A stretch of 55,806 nt of DNA, taken from the NCBI GenBank assembly GCA_949902805.1, contig CATLDI010000003.1, positions 1 through 55,806 on the forward strand, written 5' to 3'. Made by a program: the position numbers and the translations under genes. This DNA is from an uncultured Clostridiaceae bacterium (GTDB taxonomy: Bacteria; Bacillota; Clostridia; TANB77; CAG-508). Of the stretch, positions 1 through 8,749 are shown one piece after another. The notes under the pieces were generated by a model, which had not been told where the DNA came from, did no database searches, and worked only from the letters and a program-made list of their open reading frames with translations. The first letter of the stretch is position 1, and the number at the start of each line of letters is the position of its first letter.

Positions 1-69
1 TCCATCACTATTCATAAGCATTATCATACTTTTATTTTTAGCAACATCTACACTTAATACTGTTTTCAA
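1..69 (-). CDS. IS110-family transposase, N-terminal fragment cut by window edge
   Basis: Reading the minus strand from a TTG at 69 gives LKTVLSVDVAKNKSMIMLMN, which matches the start of IS110-type DEDD transposases (the SVDVAK segment carries the first catalytic Asp). A ribosome site (AGGTG) lies about 8 bases upstream, which is why I choose the TTG. The rest of the gene is outside the window. IS110 enzymes recombine circular intermediates under guidance of an RNA encoded in a non-coding end. Only 23 codons are visible, so the family call rests on the N-terminal motif alone. Confidence 0.7.
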   Translation of the reverse strand, partial: MKTVLSVDVAKNKSMIMLMNSDG

Positions 70-312
70 AATTATTCACCTACTTTCTTTTTGAACTTAA
101 GTCTTTTACCTCTACTATTATTTCATCTGGCTTGTTATATAGAGTCGAAATCGCCCTCACTATCTAAAACTAAATTAATAATAGGAATAAAAGTCGAACC
201 GTCAATAAAAATAGATTCTAAGACCTCTGTAATTTGATGTTCTAACTTAAATTCTTTGTAAATAATTTTACAACCAAAAAAATTAGATGTAAACTCATTT
301 ATTTACATCTAA
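70..312 (-). other. Possible IS110 left end with terminal hairpin
   Basis: This stretch separates the transposase start from the point where the neighbouring prepilin reading frame loses family similarity. Its outer border is a perfect 11-bp inverted repeat (TTAGATGTAAA at 283-293, TTTACATCTAA at 302-312) with an 8-nt loop. In IS110 elements the guide (bridge) RNA is encoded in such an end. A short minus-strand open frame ending EGDFDSI, and a second one ending LSSKRK just before the transposase, also run through it, so it may instead hold degraded coding sequence. I cannot decide between these. Confidence 0.35.
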
Positions 313-712
313 CAGTATACCTGTAATTTGCTATTTATTTTAAATTCATATGGATATTTATTCAATTTTGTATATATTGATGTGTTATTTCCTACTGTTA
401 TTTTTTCTTTGCTTGCTACCTTACTTTCTAATGCTACATATTGAATTTCGTTATCTTTATAAAATACATCTGCTAGTTCTTGTAATGTTGGCATTTCTTC
501 CTTTTCTGTATATTTATTTGTGCTGTTGTTATTTTTAAATTTATTATATCTGTTGCTTGTTGTTTATTTGTAGCTTCTTTTGCCTCTTTTGCTTTTGTAA
601 ATATTCCATTTTTTCCTATACTTAAATATATTCCTACACTTGCTAATATTAGTAATACTATTATTGTAATTACAAGTGAAATTAGTGTTATTGCTTGTGC
701 TTTCTTTCTCAT
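309..712 (-). pseudogene. Prepilin-like protein, frameshifted and 3'-truncated
   Basis: The start MRKKAQAITLISLVITII followed by a hydrophobic helix is a class III signal-like prepilin N-terminus; GKNGIFTKAKEA follows as in other clostridial pseudopilin-like proteins. After about residue 65 the frame runs into a stop, but the family C-terminal part (TLQELADVFY, then EIQYVALES and YPYEFKINSKLQ) continues in another frame, implying loss of one base near 510-520. This break does not involve CGG. The usual end (a short conserved segment after the S-L pair) is replaced at about 312 by foreign sequence, consistent with insertion of the adjacent IS110 element. Confidence 0.7.
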
Positions 713-941
713 TTGTTTTCCCCTTCCTATTTTTATAATTAATATAATTATTTTATATCAAATTTTTGTTATTATTGTTGATAGTATCAATAATAATTTT
801 TTAATCAATAGCTTTCTTAAAAAGTTTTCCTTATTTTTATGATCGATACCTCATATATGATGCTCTACTCCAATTTTATTTAATCTTTTACATAATTTGT
901 GTTATAATATGAATATAATATTAATTTTAGGAGGGTTTCTT

Positions 942-1253
942 ATGAAAAAACGGTTAAAAGGATTATTTTTAGTTTGTATCATGTGTATTGCTCTCACAGG
1001 GTGTGGAACAAAATCTCTTCATACTCAGGATATTGCTGAACTTTCAGAAAAAGCTTATGGTCTGCTTCCTATTAATGAATCTAAAACAATGTACTATAAT
1101 CTCAATGATTATCATGTTCTTGTTTTAGATGACTATTACCAAAGATATGGAAAAAACTATATAGAGTTTAATGATCTCATAGTTAATGGAAAAGCAGTAT
1201 ACTATGATACAGAAAATGATTGCTTTACAACTGAACCTATTCAGAACAATTAG
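942..1253 (+). CDS. Small lipoprotein of unknown function
   Basis: The 103-residue product begins MKKRLKGLFLVCIMCIALTGCG: a basic start, hydrophobic stretch and an LTGC lipobox, so it should be lipidated on Cys and held on the outer face of the membrane. The ATG at 942 is chosen because TAGGAGGG sits 7-8 bases before it; an upstream in-frame ATG at 897 lacks a ribosome site. A TATAAT box lies at 903-908. The mature part is acidic and Tyr-rich with no domain I recognise. Codon 4 is CGG (Arg), a codon I do not find in frame in the conserved genes of this window, which marks it as an accessory gene. Confidence 0.8.
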   Translation: MKKRLKGLFLVCIMCIALTGCGTKSLHTQDIAELSEKAYGLLPINESKTMYYNLNDYHVLVLDDYYQRYGKNYIEFNDLIVNGKAVYYDTENDCFTTEPIQNN

Positions 1254-1290
1254 CCAATTGGCTAAGCCTTTCATTTACAATTCAACATAA

Positions 1291-1325
1291 AAATAAGACT
1301 CTTTGCTAAGAGTCTTATTTTTTTA
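1291..1325. terminator. Bidirectional intrinsic terminator
   Basis: Perfect stem AAATAAGACTCTT / AAGAGTCTTATTT around a TGCT loop, A-rich before and T-rich after. It lies between the converging lipoprotein and adhE genes and can end both. Confidence 0.9.
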
Positions 1326-1341
1326 TATTTTCAAGTTATTT

Positions 1342-3945
1342 TTACATATTTCCATAATAACTATCTATTAAAATTTGTTTTAGTTCTTCAACTAATGGAA
1401 GACGTGGGTTTGCTGTTGTGCATTGGTCTTCGAATGCTCTGTCTGCTAGCATATCTACTTTGCTTAAAAATTCTTGCTCATCTACACCTTGTTCTTTAAA
1501 TGATGCGGGTATTCCTAAGTCGCTATTTAATTTTTTAATTTCTTCTATTAGTGAATTTACTCCTTCTTCATTTGTATATGCTGGGAAGCCCATTCTTCTT
1601 GATAGGTCTGCATATTTTTGGTCTGCTATGAAGTATTCGTATTTAGGGAATGATACAAATTTTGTTGGTTTAGTAGCGTTGTATTTTATTACATATGGAA
1701 GTAATATTGCATTTATTCTTCCATGTGGTAAGTGGAATTCTCCTCCTATTTTGTGTGCTAGTGAGTGGTTTACTCCTAAGAATGCATTTGTGAATGCCAT
1801 TCCTGCTATTGTACTTGCATTGTGCATTTTTTCACGAGCTGTTCTATCACTTCCATTGTTATATGCTGTTCTTAAATTTTTGAATACTAGCTCTACTGCT
1901 TTTTCTGCTAAACCATCTGTATAGTCTGATGCCATATTTGAAACATATGCTTCTATTGCATGTGTTAGTACGTCCATACCTGTATCTGCTGTTATTCTTT
2001 GTGGAAGGCTCATTACTAGGTCTGGGTCTATAATTGCTACATCTGGTGTTAGTTCGTAGTCTGCTAGTGGATATTTTTTGTTTATTGTTTTATCTGTAAT
2101 TACTGCAAATGAGGTAACTTCTGAACCTGTTCCTGATGTTGTTGGTATTGCTACCATTTTTGCTTTTTCTCCAAGTTTTGGGAATTTATAAGTACGTTTT
2201 CTAATGTCCATAAATTTTAGTTTTAAGCCTTCTACATCTGCATCTGGGTGCTCGTAGAATAGCCACATACCTTTTGCAGCATCTATTGGGCTACCTCCAC
2301 CTAATGCTATAATAACATCAGGCTTAAATTCATTCATCATGGCAACTCCCTTTTTAATTGTATCAAAAGAAGGGTCTGGCTCTACATCTGAGAATATTTC
2401 TGAATGAACATATTCATTTCTTTTTCTTAAGTGGTATAATATTTTATCTACATAACCAAATTCTACCATAGATTTATCTGTTACTATAAATGCTCTTGTT
2501 ATATCTGGCATTTTTTCTAGGTATGATATTGAACCTGCTTCAAAATATATTTTATCTGGAACTTTAAACCATTGCATATTAACTCTCCTTTTCGCAACTT
2601 TTTTAATATTAATTAAGTTTACACTTGATACATTTGATGTTGTTGAGTTTCCTCCAAATGAGCCACAACCTAATGTTAGTGATGGCATATTTGTGTTATA
2701 TATATCACCAATTGCACCATGTGTTGAAGGTGAATTAACAATAATTCTTCCTACTTTTACCCTTTCAGAAAATCTTCTTATTGTTTCTTCATTTTCTGAA
2801 TGAATAACTGCGCTATGGCCTAAGCCTCCAAATTCTATTAATTTTTCTGCTAAGTCAATTCCTTCATCTTCATTTTCAACAATGTAATATGCAAGAACTG
2901 GACTTAATTTTTCTTTTGAGAATGGATATTCTATACCTACTCCATTTTCGTGTAATACTAATACTTTTGTATCTTGTGGTACTTCTATACCTGCACCTTT
3001 TGCTATATTATATGGGCTTTTTCCAACTATATCAGCATTTAGAGCGCATCCTTTCTCTTCTATAAACATACTATTTCTTAGTTTGTTAGTTTGCTCTTCA
3101 TTTAGGAAATAACATCCCGCTTCTTTCATTAATCTTTCAAATTCTTCATGAATATCATTATCAACAATTACAGATTGCTCTGATGCACAAATCATACCAT
3201 TATCAAAAGATTTTGAAAGAACTAAGTCATTAACAGAAGTTTTTAGCTTAGCTGTTTTATCTATATAACAAGGTACATTACCAGGTCCAACACCTAAAGC
3301 TGGTTTTCCTGATGAATATGCAGCTTTAACCATACCTGTACCACCTGTTGCTAATATTAAATCAACTCCTGGGTGGTGCATAAGTTCTGAAGTGGCAAGT
3401 ATTGAAGGTTCTTCAATCCATAAAATACAATTTTCAGGTGCACCTGCTTTTATAGCAGCATCTCTAACAACTTTTGCTGCTTCTACACTACATTTTTGAG
3501 CAGATGGGTGGAAACCAAAAATGATAACATTTCTAGTTTTAGCTGAAATTATAGATTTAAACATTGTTGTAGAAGTAGGGTTAGTAACAGGAGTAACCCC
3601 TGCAATAATACCAATAGGCTCTGCAATTTCTTCATAGCCTTCTTCTCCATTCTCTTCAACAACTCCAACTGTTTTAGCATATTTAATACTATGGTAAATA
3701 TATTCTGTAGCAAACATATTCTTAGTAATTTTATCTTCATAAATACCACGACCAGTTTCTTCAACCGCCATTTTAGCAAGTTCCATGTGATGTTCTAAAC
3801 CTGCCATAGACATTGCTTTTACAATATTATTAACCTGCTCTTGATCTAATTTCATGTATTCTTCTGATGCCTTTTTAGCTTTCTCTACTAAATCATCAAT
3901 CATAGCCTTTACTCTATTTTCTTCTTCCTCTGTGTACTCTGCCAT
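1342..3945 (-). CDS. adhE: Bifunctional acetaldehyde/alcohol dehydrogenase
   Basis: The 867-residue protein is the usual AdhE length. The first half (roughly 1-440) is an acetyl-CoA-reducing aldehyde dehydrogenase with the catalytic Cys in GMICASEQ near residue 245. The second half (roughly 455-867) is an iron-dependent alcohol dehydrogenase with GGGSPIDAAKG, the HAIEAY motif and NHSLAHKIGG contributing iron ligands. Together they reduce acetyl-CoA to ethanol and regenerate NAD+ in fermentation; the enzyme normally forms spirosomes. The start has AGGAGAG about 8 bases upstream, and a strong promoter lies at 3980-4007. No in-frame CGG was found in 867 codons. Confidence 0.97.
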   Translation of the reverse strand: MAEYTEEEENRVKAMIDDLVEKAKKASEEYMKLDQEQVNNIVKAMSMAGLEHHMELAKMAVEETGRGIYEDKITKNMFATEYIYHSIKYAKTVGVVEENGEEGYEEIAEPIGIIAGVTPVTNPTSTTMFKSIISAKTRNVIIFGFHPSAQKCSVEAAKVVRDAAIKAGAPENCILWIEEPSILATSELMHHPGVDLILATGGTGMVKAAYSSGKPALGVGPGNVPCYIDKTAKLKTSVNDLVLSKSFDNGMICASEQSVIVDNDIHEEFERLMKEAGCYFLNEEQTNKLRNSMFIEEKGCALNADIVGKSPYNIAKGAGIEVPQDTKVLVLHENGVGIEYPFSKEKLSPVLAYYIVENEDEGIDLAEKLIEFGGLGHSAVIHSENEETIRRFSERVKVGRIIVNSPSTHGAIGDIYNTNMPSLTLGCGSFGGNSTTSNVSSVNLINIKKVAKRRVNMQWFKVPDKIYFEAGSISYLEKMPDITRAFIVTDKSMVEFGYVDKILYHLRKRNEYVHSEIFSDVEPDPSFDTIKKGVAMMNEFKPDVIIALGGGSPIDAAKGMWLFYEHPDADVEGLKLKFMDIRKRTYKFPKLGEKAKMVAIPTTSGTGSEVTSFAVITDKTINKKYPLADYELTPDVAIIDPDLVMSLPQRITADTGMDVLTHAIEAYVSNMASDYTDGLAEKAVELVFKNLRTAYNNGSDRTAREKMHNASTIAGMAFTNAFLGVNHSLAHKIGGEFHLPHGRINAILLPYVIKYNATKPTKFVSFPKYEYFIADQKYADLSRRMGFPAYTNEEGVNSLIEEIKKLNSDLGIPASFKEQGVDEQEFLSKVDMLADRAFEDQCTTANPRLPLVEELKQILIDSYYGNM

Positions 3946-3979
3946 ATTAAAATCTCTCCTTCTTTTGTTTTCTATTAAT

Positions 3980-4007
3980 ATTATATATTAACATGAAAAA
4001 AAGTCAA
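3980..4007 (-). promoter_or_regulatory. adhE promoter
   Basis: On the minus strand TTGACT (4002-4007) and TATAAT (3980-3985) are separated by 16 bases, close to sigma-A consensus, about 35 bases before the adhE start codon. A clear Rex operator palindrome was looked for and not found. Confidence 0.75.
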
Positions 4008-4147
4008 CAATTTTTTGTCGATCTTTTCTTTTAAAATTTGCTATTTTTTATATTTTTGTTTTGGCGCAAAATGAGAAAGGACGCATTAGAAAATTTCCTG
4101 ATATGTCCTAGTTTATGAAATTATAATGAACTAATTTTTAATAAGAC

Positions 4148-4318
4148 CTAATACTGGTCTCTCCAAAAGGTTCTGATGCTTGCCTCCTCAGCTTCGTCGT
4201 CACAACCCTCTCCCACCATCAATCGTCTTTGAAGTTCTTTAGGATTGTTCATAAGATTCCTTATTTCTCTTTCCCGTTCCCATTTTTCTTCTTCATCCAT
4301 TCCATAACAATTTCCCAT
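4148..4318 (-). CDS. Small acidic hypothetical protein
   Basis: A 56-residue frame begins MGNCYGMDEEEKWERE and ends TFWRDQY. TAGGAGG lies 9 bases before the ATG, a strong reason to think it is translated. It is highly charged with no membrane segment and one Cys in GEGCDDE. Base composition is richer in G/C than adhE next to it, and codon 15 is CGG (Arg), so it looks acquired. It is divergent from the PHP gene that follows. No function recognised. Confidence 0.6.
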   Translation of the reverse strand: MGNCYGMDEEEKWEREREIRNLMNNPKELQRRLMVGEGCDDEAEEASIRTFWRDQY

Positions 4319-4480
4319 AGTTTTACCTCCTATATTTAACCTTTGTTAATAGTTACATCAATACTTTAACATAATTTTGTATTGCTGTCAACTTTTTATG
4401 TTTATCTATTGATTTTTTCTATATTTTTTTGTATAATACATACGTAACTTATAATATATTTTCAATAAGGAGGAATAATT

Positions 4481-5269
4481 ATGATGCCTTTTAACAATTT
4501 ACTTTGCGGTGGAAAAAACAAAATCGATTTACATGTACACACTACTAAGTCAGATGGAACTAAAACACCAAAAGAGACTTTAATTGAAGCAGAAGAATTA
4601 GGTCTTAATCAAATTTCCATAACAGATCATGAAAGTGTTGATGCTTATCCTGAAGTAGAAGAATATCGGAAGTTATTTAGTGGAATTATTATTCCAGGAA
4701 TAGAATTAAAGACAATCTGCCAAGGAAGAGAAATTGAATTACTTGGCTATGGTATAACTGTGAAAGAAATGAAAAAAAATTTGCCAACTTTGTATAAAAG
4801 TAAGAAAGAGATTAACAAGTCTTATTTAAGAGCAATTTTAAAAGTATTAAGAGAACATGGTATTATTTTACCTAAAAATACAGAAGAACTATATACAGAT
4901 TTTCTTGTTCAGCCTGCCAAATTTGTGACAAGTATTATCTTTAATGATTTAGAAAACTTGAAGTATAATACTGATACTTTGTTTTCTGACCAGATAGAGC
5001 ATACAAATAAAGAAAGTCTATATAGAGGATGGCTTACGAATCCTAAAAGTAGATTTTATGTAGATTTTCGATCATATCCTAATTATCAAGATACAATCGA
5101 TTTAATTTGTTCATGTGCTGGTAAAGTATTCATTCCTCATATTTTTCAGTATGGTGATTTTTCAAAATCAATATTAGCTGAATTATTACAAACTGAAAAA
5201 TATCTTATTGGTTTCTTTACCTCTTCGGTACAATTTCTAAACCATTTTTTTCTTTCTACTACTTTGTAG
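4481..5269 (+). pseudogene. PHP-domain phosphoesterase, C-terminally truncated
   Basis: The protein carries the PHP metal motifs in order: HVHTTKSDG (about residues 19-27), ITDHE and PGIE, as in the YciV/TrpH-like phosphoesterases that hydrolyse small nucleotides or RNA ends. The ATG at 4481 follows AAGGAGG. Similarity runs through the AGKVFIPHIF segment (where the second metal His is expected) but ends at about 5200, after which the frame reads through the antisense of another gene's 5' end and stops at 5269. A conserved C-terminal part is therefore lost. One in-frame CGG (Arg, in EEYRKL) separates it from core genes in codon use. Confidence 0.75.
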
Positions 5270-5310
5270 CCCTCAATTAAAAAAGATTGCCTCGCACATA
5301 CTAATGCCAT
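5146..5310 (-). pseudogene. 5' fragment of an unidentified gene, fused tail-on to the PHP gene
   Basis: A minus-strand ATG at 5310 with AAAGGAG 8-9 bases upstream opens MALVCARQSFLIEGYKVVE. After about 36 residues it enters the antisense of the PHP gene and stops at 5146. The good ribosome site and abrupt change suggest a real gene start cut by a rearrangement near 5200. I do not recognise the protein. Confidence 0.45.
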
Positions 5311-5467
5311 ATTCTTTTTCTCCTTTACTTTAAATAAATTATTATTTATAGTTCCTAAAAAATCACTATTAATATTTTAACATAGTTTACCATAATTTGC
5401 AACTAATTTTAATTTATCCCTTCCATTTCCTAAAATAATGTAGTATAATAGCAATACATTGTAATTA

Positions 5468-5518
5468 AGGGCTGTCCCAAATTGGCCAAATGGGACAATT
5501 TGGGACTGTCCCTAATTG
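5468..5518. repeat. GGGAC/GTCCC palindromic repeat, copy 1
   Basis: Contains nested palindromes with GGCTGTCCC, TTGGCCAA and GGGACTGTCCC in the leuS leader. It belongs to a family also seen at 12232, 31048, 37384, 50037, 50932 and 51871, the last three around a REP-associated transposase gene. Confidence 0.75.
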
Positions 5519-5543
5519 AGAAAAGAGAGGATGATTTTAGGAG

Positions 5544-7961
5544 ATGGCTTATAATTTTTTAGATATTGAAAAAAAATGGCAAGATTATTGGGATAAAAAT
5601 GAGTCTTTTAAAGCTGTTACAGGTGATGATAAAAAAGACCCTTATTATATTTTGGTTGAGTTTCCTTACCCTTCTGGAGCAGGCTTACATGTTGGGCATG
5701 TTAGAAGTTATACTGCGCAAGATGCTCTTGCTAGAATGAAGAGAATGCAAGGTTATAATGTTTTATATCCTATGGGTTGGGATGCTTTTGGTGCTCCTGC
5801 TGAGCAATATGCTATTAAAAACCATATTCACCCAAAAGAGGCTGTTAAGGAAAATATCGCAACTTTTAAAGGTCAAATGAAGGACTTGGGCTTTTCTTTT
5901 GATTGGTCTAGGGAGTTTTCTACTACTGACCCCGAATATTACAAATGGACACAATGGCAATTTTTACAATTTTATAAACATGGTATGGCTTATAAGGATA
6001 CTATAGCTGTTAATTGGTGCCCTACTTGTAAAAGCGTTTTATCTAATGAAGATGCTGCTGGTGGTGTTTGTGAAAGATGTGGTTCTGGGGTTGAGCAAAG
6101 AGAAAAGGCTCAATGGATGCTTAGAATGAGTGATTATTCTGAAGACCTACTTAAAGGTTTAGATGATACTAACTTTGCTGATAGAGTTAAACTTGGACAA
6201 ATTAACTGGATTGGTAAGTCTACTGGTGTTGAACTTGATGTTAAAATTAAACAAGGTGGAAGCTTTTCTATTTTCACTACTTGTATTGAAACAGTTTATG
6301 GTATAACATTTTTTGTTATTGCACCAGATGGCAAACTTATTAAAGAACTTATGCCTAAGGTTACTAATAAAGAAGAAGTTAATGAGTATATAAAAGAGAC
6401 TGCTAAAAAGAGCAGTATGGAAAGAACTGAGCTTAATAAAGGTAAGACTGGTTGCAAGCTTGAAGGTATTAGTGCTATTAACCCTATTAACGGAAAAGAA
6501 ATTCCTATTTTCTTAGGTGATTTTGTTTTAGGAGATTATGGTACAGGTGCTGTTATGGCTGTTCCTTCTCATGACCAAAGAGATTTTGAATATGCAAAAG
6601 AACATAACCTTGATATTATTCAAGTAATTGATGGTAGAGATATTAGCGATAGTGCTTTTGAAAAACAAGATTATTTAGGTAAAGGATGCAAACTTATAAA
6701 TTCTGAAGAATTTACTGGTTTAACAGTAGAAGAAGCTAAAGATGCTATTACTGAAAAATTAGTAAATATGGGTATTGCAAGAAAAGTAAATAATTATAAA
6801 ATGAGAGACTGGATTTTCTCTCGTCAACGTTTCTGGGGTGAACCTATTCCTATGATTCATTGTGAAAAATGTGGATGGCAACCTATGAAGGAAGAGGACC
6901 TACCTTTATTATTACCAGATGTTGCAGAATATGAGCCTACTGAAAATGGTGAAAGCCCACTTGCAAATATTACTGATTGGGTAAATACAACTTGCCCATG
7001 TTGTGGTAGACCTGCTAAAAGAGAAACTGATACAATGCCTAACTGGGCTGGTTCTAGCTGGTATTTCTTAAGATTTATGGATGCTCATAATGATAAAGAG
7101 TTTGCTTCTATGGACGCTATGAAATATTGGAATAGAGTTGACTGGTACAATGGTGGTATGGAACATACTGCAAGACATTTACTTTATGCAAGGTTCTGGG
7201 TTCAATTCTTATATAATATTGGATTAGTACCTAATAAAGAAATGATTTGGACTCGTGTAAGCCATGGTATGGTACTTGGTTCAAATAATGAAAAAATGAG
7301 TAAGTCTAAGGGTAATGTTATTAACCCTGATGATATTGTTAATGAATATGGTGCAGATACTTTAAGAGTTTATGAAATGTTTATGGGAGATTACACACAA
7401 GATGCTCCTTGGAGTACAGATTCTTTGAGAGGTTGCAAACGTTTTATTGATAAAGTTATTCGTTTGAAAGAAAAAGTTGTTGATGGAGATGAATATTCTC
7501 CAAAACTAGAAAGTATAATTCATAAAACTATTAAAAAAGTACAGACTGATTTAACTACTATGTCTTATAATACAGCAGTATCAGCATTAATGATTTTAGC
7601 AAATAGTTATGATGACGAAAAAACTATAACTAAAGAAGATTATAGATTACTTTTAACATTATTAAACCCAATTGCTCCACATATTACAGAAGAGCTTAAT
7701 GAGGAATTAGGATTTAAGCCAATATGCCAATCAACATGGCCTATATATGATGAGGCAAAAACAATTGATAGTGAAATAGAAATTCCTGTTCAATTTAATG
7801 GAAAACTAAAGGCTACAGTTACAGTTCCTTTAAATTCAGAAGAAGCAATTGTAAAGGAAGTTGTCCACAAAAACGAAACAGTTTGTGGATTACTAGAGGA
7901 TAAAACTATTATTAAAGAAATTTATGTTAAAAATAAAATTTATAATATTGTTATTAGATAA
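5544..7961 (+). CDS. leuS: Leucyl-tRNA synthetase
   Basis: The 805-residue protein is full length for bacterial LeuRS. It has the HIGH-class signature as GLHVGHVRS near residue 50, a zinc-ribbon pair (CPTC / CERC) near 160-180, the CP1 editing insertion with the GTGAVMAVPSHDQRDFEYA segment, the DWIFSRQRFWGEP catalytic segment and KMSKSKGN near residue 580. It charges tRNA-Leu. The start is odd: GGAG abuts the ATG directly, and a better-spaced AGAGAGG serves an upstream ATG that opens a 7-codon frame (MILGDGL) overlapping the leuS start. I saw no T-box in the leader. No in-frame CGG. Confidence 0.98.
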   Translation: MAYNFLDIEKKWQDYWDKNESFKAVTGDDKKDPYYILVEFPYPSGAGLHVGHVRSYTAQDALARMKRMQGYNVLYPMGWDAFGAPAEQYAIKNHIHPKEAVKENIATFKGQMKDLGFSFDWSREFSTTDPEYYKWTQWQFLQFYKHGMAYKDTIAVNWCPTCKSVLSNEDAAGGVCERCGSGVEQREKAQWMLRMSDYSEDLLKGLDDTNFADRVKLGQINWIGKSTGVELDVKIKQGGSFSIFTTCIETVYGITFFVIAPDGKLIKELMPKVTNKEEVNEYIKETAKKSSMERTELNKGKTGCKLEGISAINPINGKEIPIFLGDFVLGDYGTGAVMAVPSHDQRDFEYAKEHNLDIIQVIDGRDISDSAFEKQDYLGKGCKLINSEEFTGLTVEEAKDAITEKLVNMGIARKVNNYKMRDWIFSRQRFWGEPIPMIHCEKCGWQPMKEEDLPLLLPDVAEYEPTENGESPLANITDWVNTTCPCCGRPAKRETDTMPNWAGSSWYFLRFMDAHNDKEFASMDAMKYWNRVDWYNGGMEHTARHLLYARFWVQFLYNIGLVPNKEMIWTRVSHGMVLGSNNEKMSKSKGNVINPDDIVNEYGADTLRVYEMFMGDYTQDAPWSTDSLRGCKRFIDKVIRLKEKVVDGDEYSPKLESIIHKTIKKVQTDLTTMSYNTAVSALMILANSYDDEKTITKEDYRLLLTLLNPIAPHITEELNEELGFKPICQSTWPIYDEAKTIDSEIEIPVQFNGKLKATVTVPLNSEEAIVKEVVHKNETVCGLLEDKTIIKEIYVKNKIYNIVIR

Positions 7962-7968
7962 AATATAT

Positions 7969-7997
7969 AAAACTGGTAGAATTCTACCAGTTTTTTT
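7969..7997. terminator. leuS terminator, bidirectional
   Basis: Perfect stem AAAACTGGTAGA / TCTACCAGTTTT followed by a T run. It also lies at the 3' end of the converging gene at 8025-8402. Confidence 0.92.
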
Positions 7998-8024
7998 GTG
8001 TATTTCTTTTTTGAATTTTTGCTT

Positions 8025-8402
8025 TTATGCAACTTCTCGCAGAGCTGCTACAGGGTTACCACTTTCGAGAACCTGTTTGATTTCATGATACTTCATATCT
8101 TCGAAGATACCATTCAGGGTTTCAATGTCGTATTCCTGAAGTAACTTGATAATTGCCTTGTTTGCTACCTTCTCGTTTCTTTCTTCGTCCTCCTCCTCAT
8201 AGATGTCGTTTCTCCACTCAAGTATTACTCTTGCCTCAGTGATGGTCGCCAGCAAAATAGCTACCTCTGTTTCGTCAACATCCGGAACTTTTCCTGTAAT
8301 GTATTCTACCCGTTCTACACTTACTCCGATATACAGATCCTGGATATCTGTTACAAAAAATTCTCCGTCATGCTTCTCAACTCTGGTTGTTTCCATATTC
8401 AT
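8025..8402 (-). CDS. Acidic hypothetical protein, 125 residues
   Basis: The start at 8402 (MNMETTRVEKHDGEFF) has AGGAGG 9 bases upstream; a longer frame to 8456 has no ribosome site. The product is strongly acidic, with a VDETEVAILLATITEAR helix and an EEEDEERNEKVANKAI stretch that may form a helical hairpin. No membrane segment, signal peptide or known domain. Codon use is richer in G/C-ending codons than leuS or ldh and includes an in-frame CGG (Arg in VERVEY), so it is probably acquired. Confidence 0.75.
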   Translation of the reverse strand: MNMETTRVEKHDGEFFVTDIQDLYIGVSVERVEYITGKVPDVDETEVAILLATITEARVILEWRNDIYEEEDEERNEKVANKAIIKLLQEYDIETLNGIFEDMKYHEIKQVLESGNPVAALREVA

Positions 8403-8749
8403 TAAAGAATACCTCCTATAAATAAAATGTTTTGTTATATATCTATTGTACATCATTTACATAACTTTGTCAAATTTATTAATTACTGCAATACTAAATT
8501 TTTATTGTTACAGTTTAGTAAGAATATAAATTATTGATTTATTTATTTCAAATTGTAGGGGCGATTATCAATCGCCCGCTCTTTCTCGAAACTATCTGAG
8601 AAATAATTTATATTTAAGCAATTTCGTTGAAGCCTCGGGCGATTACACTAACGCATAACTTATCTGTAACTCACTAACGTTCGAACCGCTAAGAAATAAT
8701 CACACCTACATTATAAAAAAAATTTCTTCTTACTTAACTATAACTTTTA
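8403..8749. repeat. Gene-free stretch with dispersed palindromic repeats
   Basis: Holds one copy of the GTAGGGGCGATT...AATCGCCC palindrome at 8556-8580, a second degraded copy at about 8618-8652 (AAGCAATTTCGTTGAAGCC then GGGCGATTACAC), and at 8655-8687 a segment (TTATCTGTAACTCACTAACG) that recurs at 36528-36560 upstream of metK. No gene seen. Confidence 0.75.

Noticed and set aside
135..295. Short minus-strand frame ending EGDFDSI as a gene
   Set aside because: No start codon or ribosome site and no recognised family; mentioned only as part of the possible IS110 end.
3946..4020. Rex operator upstream of adhE
   Set aside because: TTGTTGAC and ATGTTAA near the promoter resemble half-sites, but no spaced palindrome is present.
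5311..5543. T-box leader for leuS
   Set aside because: No AGGGTGGNACCGCG-type T-box sequence is visible; the region holds the 5' end of a fragment and a GGGAC palindrome.
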